Below, piece after piece: positions 12,001-22,510 of a stretch of DNA of 64,000 nt; positions within the stretch are counted from its first letter, which is position 1; each line of letters begins with the position of its first letter. Under the pieces are notes generated by a model, which saw only the letters and a program-made list of their open reading frames with translations, was not told the DNA's origin and ran no database searches. This stretch comes from Mortierella alpina (Eukaryota; Mortierellomycota; Mortierellomycetes; Mortierellales; Mortierellaceae): contig JANATF010000005.1 of NCBI GenBank assembly GCA_029449245.1, forward strand, positions 2,418,001 to 2,482,000. The letters run 5' to 3'. The translations under genes and the position numbers were made by a program.

Positions 12001-12575
12001 AGAAGGTTGGAGTGGCAACAGAGCAAGGCGGCCCGATTCAGGCCACGTTTGACTTTTCGGTGGGCGAGATGTCGGCGCTGCCCAAGGCGGAGGAGGAGCC
12101 TCGGTGGTACAGGCTCTCAAAGAGCACGACGACAGTGCGGATGGATCCCAGGGAGGGGGCGTCGTCCAGCACGCAGGACGCTGGAGGGCCCAGCAGCTCT
12201 CATAGAGGCTACGGCAGTAGCACCTATGGGAGCGGCGATGAGGACTCGGACAGTGGGGCGTTGAACCGAAGTTTTGACTTTGAGTTCAAGCCGGGGCAAC
12301 CACTGTCCGAGGCCACTTCTCGGCCAACCAAGGGTCATGGCTTGGCGATCAAGCGGCCCGAGAAGCATCGCCTGGAGCCCGACACCTGCGATGTGCTGGA
12401 GGACGCCGGGGGCGGGGGCGAGCACGCGTGCTCTGCCTTTGACCGCTGCTGGGGCATGCGGAAGCCCGTTGTTGGGGTGTATTACTGGGACGACGAGGAG
12501 TGGAGTGAGGAGTGGGTGGAGAGGAGAAAGGACAAGAGATATCTGCGGATCCGCGACCCTGTCAACGATGACTGA
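9093..12575 (+). CDS. Large acidic low-complexity protein with two internal repeat families
   Basis: Not recognised as a known family. Exons 9093-9253, 9360-10952, 11050-11197 and 11298-12575 join in phase to 1059 residues. Residues 1-50 are basic and hydrophobic, rather like a targeting peptide (RRLTGAAQSVLG...VARSLYTFVGVF). Nucleotides 9555-10505 encode about six imperfect copies of a 51-54 residue repeat with the core HPSKxQLFTNDDH. A second family has two copies of a 97-residue period near 11670-12160, each with FSVGxMxALPKAEEEP, WYRLSKST and VDPRE or MDPRE. The C-terminus holds YYWDDEEW and ends RIRDPVNDD. The protein is rich in Asp, Glu, Gln and Ser and probably mostly disordered. Exon structure is well supported; function is unknown. 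Confidence 0.78.
9555..10505 (+). repeat. Coding tandem repeat, ~159 nt period
   Basis: About six imperfect copies of a roughly 53-codon unit inside the acidic repeat gene. Units three to five are most alike (NQEQxARAVLEDTNRAHPSK and variants); the outer units are more diverged. Copies keep the reading frame, so length changes have been filtered by coding selection. Confidence 0.8.
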
Positions 12576-13110
12576 GCATAGCAACAGCATCGGTCGCGGA
12601 TCCTGCAATGTTTTTCTCTTTTTTTCTTTTTTCTTTTCTTTTTTCTTTTTCTTTGCTTGCTATCATATTGTAAATATTCTGTACCATAAAACCCTTGCGA
12701 TTCATCATGAGAAAAAGTATGGAGAAGGGCTTCCGTACAAAAACACAAACGCGTCTTTCATGTGGCGATGAACGCGCGCACGCGACTTCCTGAGACATGA
12801 CCACTGACACCGAGATATTAGGTGGTTGGCGCATGATGCAAAGAGGGCAAAAAAATGTCTTTTGAGTCTCTCCTTTCTTCTCCGGCTATCCATTTGCGTC
12901 TCTTTTCACGGTTGTCAACAGTTGGTATTTTTGTTGCGGTTTATTCAAGAATGAACAGAGTTGAAGGACATCTGTGAAGGCTATCAAAAGCTCTAACAGG
13001 TGTGTTTTTTTCGTATCCCTAGCCAGAAAGTCCGAATCGATTCGTGGAACAAAGTTCTTGTCCAAGCACATAAAAAAAAGTACCGAAGTGTTCTTTTTTA
13101 GGGTCGCCTT
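12576..13110. other. Convergent intergenic region
   Basis: Between the 3' ends of the acidic repeat gene and the IF1 gene. It starts with a long T/C-rich tract (about 12610-12660) typical of a 3' UTR. No gene is seen. Confidence 0.5.
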
Positions 13111-13522
13111 CTAGGCTTTGCCGTTGCTAGACTTGCCATCACCCGACTTGCCCTTTCTAAGCTCCTCGGCTTCCTTCGCCTTCTTGGCAAGACTCTCTTT
13201 TAGCTTCTTGATCTCCTCTTGCTCCTGCAAACAAGTGGCGGGGGGGTCGAACGAGGATGGGAGCGGAGGAAACAAAAAAGTGTACGTTAGGTTCCATTGT
13301 GCATTCAAGCTCTAACGAAACAGCCATGCAATAGTAATGCGCTGAATGAGCTCCTAAGAGAAACTGGGTCCTTACCTTTTGGCGGTAGTAGACTTCCTCT
13401 TGTGCCTTCTCCTTCTTCTTGAAAGCCTCGGAATAGGATCGGATAGCGACAGGCGAGTATCTTGCGGCGGGCCTGAAGGCGCTGACGGCGCGGATGGCGG
13501 AAGCGGTGGTGACGCGCAGCAT
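13111..13522 (-). CDS. INH1: Mitochondrial F1Fo-ATPase inhibitor IF1
   Basis: Two exons, 13522-13376 and 13224-13111, give 86 residues. Residues 1-30 (MLRVTTASAIRAVSAFRPAA and following, ending RSY) are a clear mitochondrial presequence rich in Arg, Ala and Ser with no acidic residue. The mature part AFKKKEKAQEEVYYRQKEQ is the conserved IF1 inhibitory helix, followed by a Lys/Glu coiled coil (EIKKLKESLAKKAKEAEELRK). IF1 binds F1 at low matrix pH and stops wasteful ATP hydrolysis. Length fits the family. Its neighbours SDHAF4 and succinyl-CoA ligase are also mitochondrial. Confidence 0.92.
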
Positions 13523-13727
13523 GGTTTAAACTTGAGAGTGAGTGCTGTTGATGAATACAGGTGGGAAAAGAGGTTATGGGGGAACTGAAGAATAGGGCGT
13601 GTGAATGGAGAAAGCAGAGGAGAGGAGAGAAAAAGGAGGCCAAAGTCCTCGCGCTTTTCAAAAGGTGGCTCATGCGCCGTACGACTTTATGTAGTAGTAT
13701 GACTCGTGTGTGCCTTGAGCGAGCTTC

Positions 13728-14123
13728 TTAAAAATCGGTAACTCGTCCCTTGAACGACCAGTCTCCAAAACGAACTGGCTCCCGCTTAGGTCCTCCGACC
13801 TCGCCTGTGGATGGGTTGGTGTCTCCAACAAACTCGTCTGGCACGGGCGTCTTAGCGTCGGGATGGCTGGTGGCGGGAGTGGCGGCTGCGTCCTTAACAA
13901 GCTGTTCAAACTCTGCTTGATCCTTGGGCGAGCCTAGGGGCATGGGCCCCGGTCCCCGAGGTCGAAGGCCCTTTGAGTATGATCTGTAGGTGCCTCCCGT
14001 TACTGCAAGGAGGGTGGTTCTGGCAGAGGCTATTCTGAGAGCAGCACTGGCGACATGGGTGATCGTGCCAGTGCTGATGACCATACGGTATGCATGTCCT
14101 CTTGCTGTGATGGCTGTGGCCAT
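13728..14123 (-). CDS. SDH8: Succinate dehydrogenase assembly factor 4 (SDHAF4/Sdh8)
   Basis: Single exon, 131 residues. The C-terminal motif GDTNPSTGEVGGPKREPVRF then GDWSFKGRVTDF is the signature of the SDHAF4/DUF1674 family. These matrix proteins bind flavinylated SdhA and help it join SdhB during complex II assembly. The N-terminus has Arg, Ala, Ser and Thr, as expected for mitochondrial import. The gene diverges from succinyl-CoA ligase alpha across 250 bases. Confidence 0.93.
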   Translation of the reverse strand: MATAITARGHAYRMVISTGTITHVASAALRIASARTTLLAVTGGTYRSYSKGLRPRGPGPMPLGSPKDQAEFEQLVKDAAATPATSHPDAKTPVPDEFVGDTNPSTGEVGGPKREPVRFGDWSFKGRVTDF

Positions 14124-14373
14124 GGCTGAAGACAGAGAGTATAGTTGTGCAGGTATGTGTGTGTGTGTGTGTAGGTGTGTTGTCGTTGCGAGGTTGCGGG
14201 AATGAATGTGGAGGCGGGATCAAGAGGAATGCGAAGCCAAGGGCCGGCGACCTGGCGGGTTCCAGGTACAAAGTGCGTACGTGAACCTGCCCACAGCGTG
14301 TTGACAAAAACACACAAATCCCCCAAAGAATCTTTCTCACCCTCATTTCCCCTCTCCACTCCACCCATAAACC
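14124..14373. promoter_or_regulatory. Bidirectional promoter SDHAF4 / succinyl-CoA ligase alpha
   Basis: Only 250 bases separate the two divergent start codons, so both promoters must overlap here unless the ligase really starts at 15053. A GT/TG microsatellite (about 14156-14182) sits close to the SDHAF4 start. No named binding site was identified. Confidence 0.55.
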
Positions 14374-16711
14374 ATGCTTGCCTCCCTGAAGACCGTGGCC
14401 CCTGCCACCAAAGGCAAGTCGAGGACACACAAAATAGGAAAAAAAACGCGCCTCTTGGCATTCATCGCTCGACTCGACATGCACCTCCCCCACCAGCACG
14501 TCTGATCTACCACCCGACTCGCTTTTTGGGTTCCTGGACTTGAACAAACAACAAAAAAAAAAAAGCGAGCACATTTCCCAATTCCAGCAAGAATCCCCGC
14601 ACTCCTGTTCACGACAGCATAAACTGTATTCATCGCCACCCAAAATACGAAATCACTTCAACCATTTCAATCAGCATGGGGCAACGTGTGGACTCGGGAG
14701 TCAAAGGAATCGTGATCTTGCATCCAACAGCAAGTGAATGGCAGATGACTCGACACGTCGACATATCGGAGCAAGGAACCCCAACCTTTTTTTATTTCCG
14801 GGAGTGTTGAGCGAATCGACAGTCTTCTGGGAAAACCTGGTCCCGGAAGCGTTATTGCAGTTTACTCATCCAAGGGACCTGGAGGCACTTCAAGGATGAT
14901 CCTCCAGGCCGTTGAGGCTTCCAACAGTCAACATACTCGCAAATAGCAGCTGGAACACACGCGCGCGCTTTACCCACGCTCGTCACCCTCGATATGCTGC
15001 CATTTTGTACAAGGTTGCCCCGAGCGTTAGAACTGACTGAATCTTTGAACGTATGATCCCAACTATAGTCGCCCAGCGCATGTTCAGTGCCTCCTCCAAG
15101 GCTTCTGGATACGAGAAGACTGTCAAGAACATGTTGATCAACAAGAACACCAAGGTTGTTTGCCAGGGATTCACGGGCAAGCAGGTAAGGAATACTTTAC
15201 AAAGAACAGGCTCTAAGGAATGGGTACATAGCGTCGGCATAGGATCGGCAGCGTTGGTTCAGGATGGGACCTTTGGCAAGAAAGAATTGGACAACGGATT
15301 TGAGTGCCGAAGCTAAGCTATTTATCCAAGGAAGCGATACAGTGCAGTGTAACAGAGGATGCGCGGCTTTCGCCGTATCGTCTCTCCGCCCACCTATGTG
15401 AGCAATGTTGCTTTGCACGTTCTCGTTACCAGCTTCGCTGTGCTCTCTGATTCCCTCTTCGCAAGACGCTTCCGATTTGAAAATTCATATTCCGTCTGGG
15501 GACTGATAATGGGTGCGCAGGAACGCTGTACCGAGTGACATGGACATTGCTTGCAAAAGCAACATCACGTTCCTTGGAAACAGAACACGGACGTCGAGCA
15601 AAAGGAAACGAGCGGATATCATCCACCGTGTAGACCATTGCCTGATGTACTTTTATTTGGGTATTGTTATATTAGGGTACCTTCCACTCCAAGCAGGCCA
15701 TCGAGTACGGAACCAACATGGTCGGAGGTGTCACCCCTAAGAAGGGTGGCCAGTCCCACTTGGGCCTGCCTGTCTTCAACACTATTGCTGATGCCGCCAG
15801 GGAGATCCAGCCCGATGCTTCCGTCATCTACGTTCCTCCCCCATTGGCCGCCGGAGCCATCATGGAGGCCATCGAGGCCGAGATCCCCTTGGTTGTTGCC
15901 ATCACTGAGGGTATTCCCCAGCAGGACATGGTTCGCGTAAGTCTCTCACGACATGGCATAGTACGCTTGTCTCCGCTCTACCGCTCTAGCTCAGTGTCTC
16001 ACGTCTCATGATTTGCAACTATCGCGTTTGACTCTTCTAGGTTGTTAGAGCTTTGAAGTCTCAGGAGAAGACTCGTTTGATTGGACCCAACTGCCCCGGT
16101 ATCATTGCTCCCGATGCCTGCAAGATCGGTATCATGCCCGGCCACATTCACAAGGTCGGAAAGATTGGTAAGACGGGGGGAAAACGCACGCTGAGAAGAG
16201 TGTCCTTTTTATCACACTAGAGTGAGAGTTTAACAAGATACTGACTCTTTGTACAGGTATTGTCTCCCGCTCCGGTACCCTCACCTACGAGGCTGTTAAC
16301 CAGACGACCCAGGTCGGCCTTGGCCAATCTCTCTGCATCGGAATTGGCGGTGATCCTTTCAACGGAACCAACTTCATCGACTGCTTGTCCTTGTTCCTCG
16401 AGGACCCCAACACTGAGGGTATCATCATGATCGGAGAGATTGGAGGCAGCGCTGAGGAGGAGGCCGCCGACTTCTTGAAGCAGTACAACCTGACCCGCAA
16501 GCAGCCCAAGCCCGTGGTTTCGTTCATTGCCGGTCGCACTGCCCCTCCCGGCCGCCGCATGGGTCACGCTGGTGCCATTATTGCCGGAGGCAAGGGTGGT
16601 GCTGATGACAAGATCAAGGCCCTCGAGAGCGCTGGTGTTGTTGTCTCGCAGAGCCCTGCCAAGCTGGGAGTGCTCATGAGGGCTGCCATGGAGAAGGCTG
16701 GTTTGGTTTAA
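14374..16711 (+). CDS. LSC1: Succinyl-CoA ligase alpha subunit, mitochondrial
   Basis: Catalyses succinyl-CoA + NDP + Pi to succinate + NTP in the TCA cycle. Exons 14374-14413, 15069-15184, 15676-15936, 16041-16167 and 16257-16711 give 332 residues. Family motifs: [20 protein letters not shown] (CoA-binding fold), [40 protein letters not shown], and [16 protein letters not shown] with the phospho-histidine in GHAGA. Exon 1 ([13 protein letters not shown]) supplies a mitochondrial presequence and joins through an intron with a GC donor (GCAAGT at 14414). The alternative start is ATG at 15053 ([11 protein letters not shown]), in frame, with no first intron. Exons 2-5 are certain; exon 1 is likely. 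Confidence 0.93.
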
Positions 16712-17494
16712 AGACAACTCGAGCGCACACAAGCAAAGTACATCCATCTACACGGGTCCAGAATGCCAAAACAGAAATAGTAGAAAAAGATATCGATATA
16801 TAAACCCTTCCGCCGCATATGAATTGCATCCTCCTTCTGGAAGCCGATGAACAGTGCGTTGTCGATCCTGGCCCTTCAGGGCACCGGGTCGCTGTTTTTC
16901 TCGGGTCCTGTAAGCCTGCCTGCGCTTCTTGACGCCCAAAGAAGGGTGACTTTTGGGCTTGTCCATGTATTGGGTTATGTCGTCAATATAGTATGAACTG
17001 CACGGCTGCTTCGGCCCTTTTGCCTCCACAGCCGATCCCCTTCCCATAAGAAACGGCGCACAGGGAAAAGTCAGCCCGTACTCACTTCTTTTCTTTACTC
17101 TGCATTCATCATTGTGTCGTTGTTCACAAGGTCATTCCCACTGCTCCGCCTTTCCATTCACCACGCTCTCATTCACCACGCTCTCAGTCACCACGCTCTC
17201 AGTCACCGCTTCTCAACCTCTCAGTCACCGCTTCTCAACCTCTCAGTCACCACCCTTTCATTCGCCAGATAGTTCTTGAAAGAGCCTCAAGACGACATTG
17301 GCTCCTCCACCGACCACGCACCGTGCCTGCATCACTGTGCGCCAAAGTCGTCATTTCGCTCCTGAACGAACTACTGAGACTTGACGGCATTAGTCTGCTC
17401 TTGCCCGCAGGACACCATCCACAAACAGGAACGGCGTGGGCTCGCTGTGTGCACCTAGACTAGACTTTTCTTTCCCTTCACTGCCAGGGAACAA
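16712..17494. other. Intergenic region with short tandem repeats
   Basis: Promoter side of the PPxY-protein gene. At about 17155-17260 there are three copies of a CACCACGCTCTCA(G)T 15-mer followed by two copies of a 22-mer (CACCGCTTCTCAACCTCTCAGT). A 99-codon minus ORF (16748-17047) overlaps the presumed ligase 3' UTR and is not convincing. Confidence 0.5.
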
Positions 17495-20400
17495 ATGGCT
17501 CCACCTTCTGCATCTCCCACCCCTGCTTCTGCAGCAGGCCGATCAACCGCCAACGGCGGCAGCACCTCCCTCGGACGACCCGTCTCAACACAGGACAGCA
17601 GTTTCACAGCAGCGTCTGCTGAACATGCCGCGGCTTTAGCTCTATCGTTTGCTGATCGAATCCGGGCAGCAGAGCATCGTTTTACAGCCTTAACTCAGAA
17701 CATCGCCCACTTCAGCCCGCTCAAGAACCAGCTGGACAAACACAACCTCGCTATCGAACGCCTCGAGAGCGAAATCAAGAAAAAGACGGCGCTTCTGCAA
17801 TCATGTCAAGAGAAACTGCAAGTTGCCTTTTTTTATTTTTTGTTCTTTGTGCTTTCATGGTTGCTGCACCCTTTCGAGAACAGATCTCAGGGATAGTGCT
17901 CTTGTAGGGTTCAGTCGGAGGATGATGAGAGCATGTCCTTTTGACGTCGTATGCTAATATTCATTTCCTTTCTTTGTTTTTCACCCGCTTCCCCTATTCC
18001 CATCTCGCTTGTGTTTGTTTCTGTGAGAGCAGTAAAGCATCCAAGCGTCCGCAGACCTCTCGGCAAGGAAGCCATGTCAGTCTCCATGCCTCCGAGGCCA
18101 CAGCAACGGAAGCACTGCTAGTCCAACAGGCTGCTGCCAAAGAGGCTGTTGTCTCTCTCAATGGTCAGCTACTGGCCGCCAAAATCCTGGTATGTGCATA
18201 GACTACAGAGTTGTGGGGCCGAGGCTTTCTGATTCACCGTGCCCATGCCTCGTATTTCCCTGTGAATGCTTGATCTTGCATGAAGCGCAGCGTGCCTTGG
18301 GTAGTTGACACACAACAAAAGGACTGATATCGATAGATAAGATCCTTCGGGGCTGTTCATTGTTTATCATTCGGTTGTTCGTACTCCAAGGATATACATG
18401 GGAAGCGGGGGGTTGAGCTGTTTTCCCTTGTCATGCCGTGGGATGATCGAGGTCTTGTTTGTGTGTGTGTGTGGGGGGGGGGGGGGGGGGGGGGATGGCC
18501 GACGGCTTGGGCTGTACAGCTGGGATCGGAACTGCCCAGGAAGGACACTCCGTTGCTGACTGGAGGCCAAGAGACCACTGTACGGCAGTGGTGCACGATG
18601 TTGCGCCCTCCATGTCCGAGCACCTCCCGTCTTTGCGCCCACCTTCCACATGGGCCACCAAGACGACATCAGTCGCGAACTGCTTTCCCCGCACAGTGAG
18701 TCCCGCCTCAAGCCAATCGGATCGAAAACCTCTCTCCTCTTCCCTGCCTTCCACAGACGCGCGTGCTAGACCATTTGCATTTGGACCCTTCCATCTCAGC
18801 ACGCTTTGGGTGGCACACACAATCTCTTTTCAGTTTCGTCACTATTCCTAGTCTGTTTGCCGTATCTTGGCAGCGGCAAGCGACGGCAGGAGCCCATGTT
18901 GACCGCATTTGGTCTTAATAGTTGCTTCCGGCGTTATGTATTTACCCATGCCCCTGCTTTCGTGTTTAATCACGCTTCCCCTGATGCTTCTGCCATTGCC
19001 CCTGTGTGCCTGAGTGCCTGCGCGCCTGCGCATGTACTGTTTTTATTCACTAGACTCATGTGCAATGCTCGTAAATGCTCACTCGAATGTTTTTCTTGCT
19101 CTAACCCTGTTAGCATATTGGACTCACACGGCAAGTTACGCAATACTTTGAAAGTCGAAGTGAACTGCAAACGCTTCTGGAACAGGTAATTGACGCGAAT
19201 AGAAAGCGATCGCGTGCCCGATGATCGTACTCTGCTACTGCCTCCCTTGTCCTGTCCCTTGTCCCTGGTTAACTTTTGACATGGTGCTTTCGCGCAATGC
19301 TCTCAAATTTACTGTTTGTTCCCTTCCTCTTGATCCAATCATCTTGTAGATCTTCTCCGGAACGACACCCGGTAGGTCTTCACGTCACACATCCCGCTGA
19401 ACGCGAACGAGCAAACTGGTTGCGGGATATTCACACCGTTGTACTTGCACTCACAACTCGTTGCTTGCCTGTTCACTGTAGACCATCCGAGCGAATACGC
19501 ATTGGAACGCGAATTGGAGCAAATCTCTGCAGAGATCATACAGGTACTACCTCCTCTGCCTTCCTCTTAGACCGTGTTCTCCTATGTTAGTTAGGCACTG
19601 ACCATCCAAAGTATCCGTCAATTTGGTTATGTTAGGTCAAGGATGACTTTGAGAAGCATCGATTGGCGAAGCAGGAATTTAAGGAAATCAGGCGATATGT
19701 GGACATTTGGAACGATGCCACCGAAAAGCAAATCGCATCCAACGCAAAGGATGTGACCAAGTCATTTAAAAAGTTTGTGCCTTTCCGAGGTCCAAGTAAG
19801 TGGTCGCCCTCCTGCTACCTAGCAGCGGTTTGCTTAGCTTGCTGCTTGCCAATGTCTATGTGTTAATCACGATAATTATGTGTCTATAACAGAACCTCCG
19901 TCGTACACGAAAATCGCGGATGCACACATGGTCAACGCTCGCGCGTTTGTCCCGACGCTTGAAGAAATAGGATTGCTGTCCGACATCAAAATGGACACGA
20001 TTGCAGACACATCCAGTGAACTAATCATATATACGGCCAAGTTCAAGGACAGCTACAACTCACTATCTCACGCGCTGGAAGTCCTCCACAAGAGGAGTCG
20101 GGTCCTGAAGAGGAAAAAGTGCCAGGTCATGGAGGAACTTTTTGACGAACGCTGCAGGATATTTTCAGATGAGTTGCAAGCACACTATCGCAGCATTGGC
20201 GAGAGACTTGCAGGAGGTTCAGGATCGGCGGGTGCTGACAATATGGCGAATGTAGGTGGCTCTGCCATGCATCGTCAGCATGTAGAAAGCAACCTGGATA
20301 CATATTCGACAGGAAATCGTACTGAATTTGAACACGATTTCCAGGAGCAGCTACTGGATGTTGAGGAATTGCCCTCGTACTTTCAGCATCTAGCCAGCAC

Positions 20401-20758
20401 AACACTACACCGTCGCACTGGATCTTTAGGTTCTCCTGCGCACTCTTCATCTGCGTCATCATCCCTGTCGCTCAACTCCCCTTTGCAAACCGCTACAGCA
20501 GATAGTCCACCGGACTATGTACGGACGGAAATTTCAAGTGGAGAGATTGGAGTGCCTGGCGGTGGTGGCAGGCCTGCAGAAGATGAAGATGCTCTGTTCC
20601 AAGCATATCATCAGCGGTATGACACTCGTCAGCGTCAGGGGTCCGATCCTCCAACGACGAGAGCCAGTGTTGCGGCGGCGGCAGCAGCGGCAGCAGTATT
20701 GGACACGCCACCAGGGTATGACGAGACGCGGTACCATTCTGTAGTGGACCCTGTATAG
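17495..20758 (+). CDS. Coiled-coil protein with multiple PPxY motifs
   Basis: Not recognised as a named family. Seven exons (17495-17821, 18028-18189, 19114-19185, 19350-19371, 19482-19543, 19636-19795, 19893-20758) give 556 residues; exon 4 is only 22 nt. Heptad-like helices run from about residue 55 to 265 (FADRIRAAEHRFTALTQNI, QLDKHNLAIERLESEIKKK, YALERELEQISAEIIQ). A conserved-looking helical part follows (FKEIRRYVDIWNDA to KCQVMEELFDE), then a disordered tail. PPSY (270-273), PPDY (474-477) and PPGY (541-544) are perfect PY motifs, and LPSY (428-431) is a variant. PY motifs are docking sites for WW domains such as those of Rsp5/Nedd4 ubiquitin ligases. The acceptor of exon 2 is the least certain junction. 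Confidence 0.75.
18461..18493 (+). repeat. GT repeat joined to a long G homopolymer
   Basis: A (GT)n run passes directly into more than 20 consecutive G within the 924-base intron 2 of the PPxY gene. The exact length is likely unstable and may carry sequencing error. Confidence 0.8.
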
Positions 20759-22510
20759 CGGTAGAGCCATTCTTTCGCAGGGGCCATTTCCCTCCCAGTT
20801 TTTTTTTTGTATATAGACACGAGCTCGTTAAAAAGAAAAGTACAAACAACATTGACAACCGCAACAACGTACGGTGCTGTACATGAATGCCAACATCAAC
20901 AATTGCGATAACAAAACAAAAGCTACAACGAGATGAGTACAACTCGCGATCAACACGAAAAAAGAAGCGGCGCGATCTGCGCATTTTCGTGTGTTCTTGT
21001 ACTAAACCCTGCATATGTACCTGACAGACTACGACGGGCAAAAAAGGTGAGCGTGAGAGCATGAACGTGACAAAAAACATAGTCGTTGTGGACACTTCCA
21101 CTACGAGGGAGAAGTACGCAAAAAATGTGGTTTTTCTCGGAGGAACGATTTTACTGTACACATGCTCACTCAAGGTGAGTCTGTCTATTAGTCTGCGGAT
21201 GCATGGGCCACCCCTGACATGATATGGCTTGACACGACTGGAAATGACAAGACTACCACACAATGGCAAGAGGGATAGATGTGTGAGGAGGAGGAGGAGG
21301 AGGGGGGGAGGTGGCTAAAGGAAAAGGTACGTGCGAGAACTGGAAACAACTATATTTTCGTTTTTTCTTTTTTCCCTACTCATTCCTCTTTTCATTCTTT
21401 TTTTTGCAAACTCGCATGAACGCAGGGGCAGCACCCTGGCATAAAATGCTTGTTTGTCTTTATTGCTGCCAAAGAACCTTCCTTGAAATTGCGCCCACTT
21501 TTTATTTTAGTATTTGAATCGCGAACGCCAATTTTGATGGCAAGTGGGGGGGGGGGGTAGATTCCCACTGCTGCTTTCCAAAAGGTCATCGCTTTTTCTT
21601 TCTTTTTGTTTTTATCTTGTGAGCAGCTGGATTGTGCAAGAGATGGATATGGCTTTTCTGCAGAGGAGCAATGGAGGTTAATCCTGAACAAATCAGCAGC
21701 AGACATATCCTAATCTCGGAGATATGAGAGGTGAGAGTGTGGATGAGAGGATGAGAGCGATATTCTTCTTTTTCGTTGGAGCATTTTGAATGGACTTGTG
21801 GATGATCGTTTCCATATGGATATGATTTCCTCGATAGACACGTCGATCGATCTTCCAAGAGTGGAACGTAGGATGATTTGAAACAGCGAGACTCCCGGAG
21901 TGCATATGACAGCGTTGAAGAAGCCCTTTTTTTTGGAGGTCTGGGCACATTGGGAAGCGCCTGGCATTATTCCCCAGTTCGTGAGTGTCTGAGGTGGAGT
22001 GTCAGGTCTGTGCAGTGTTTCAGACAGTACGCGTTCGACCACGACTGGTTGTCTGGGACAGTGGATGACAGAGAAGGGACACATGAAGGAGAGAGTCAAC
22101 CGTAGACTGGAGGAATGTCGTGACAGTCGACAGAGCGGTGAGTTGCGTGCATGCTGGATGACGGACTATGGTCTACTATAGCCTATGGGTCCCACTGCAC
22201 AGGCACCACGCAACCTTGTTTGTGTGCGGATGGTGTCTTGTGACAAGAGAGTGTGTGAGAGAGAGAAGCAAAACTCACTTTGTGTGTTCCTGTCGTTCTT
22301 GCCGTTCCTTCCTTCTCTCTTTTTCTCTCTCTCTCTCTTCTCTCTCACTCCCACTCTCGCCTCCTCGTCCTCGTTCTCTCTCTCTCTCTCTCTCTCTCCA
22401 TCCCACATCTACACCTCATCACCTTTACAGCGCGTCCCATTCATTCATTCATTCATTCTCATACATTCCCCTTCCCCATTCAACCACTGCGGTCAAAGCT
22501 CGCCAGCGCC
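20759..22510. other. 1.75 kb intergenic region
   Basis: Between two plus-strand genes. It contains a G homopolymer (about 21546-21559), a CT-rich tract (about 22305-22400) and an ATTC tetranucleotide repeat (about 22440-22460) just upstream of the WDR26-like start. Open frames on both strands are short and show no recognisable protein. Confidence 0.5.

Noticed and set aside
16748-17047. 99-codon minus ORF beside the ligase 3' end
   Set aside because: It has plausible composition in places but overlaps the presumed ligase 3' UTR, matches no family, and ends in a hydrophobic run reading from T/A-rich sequence.
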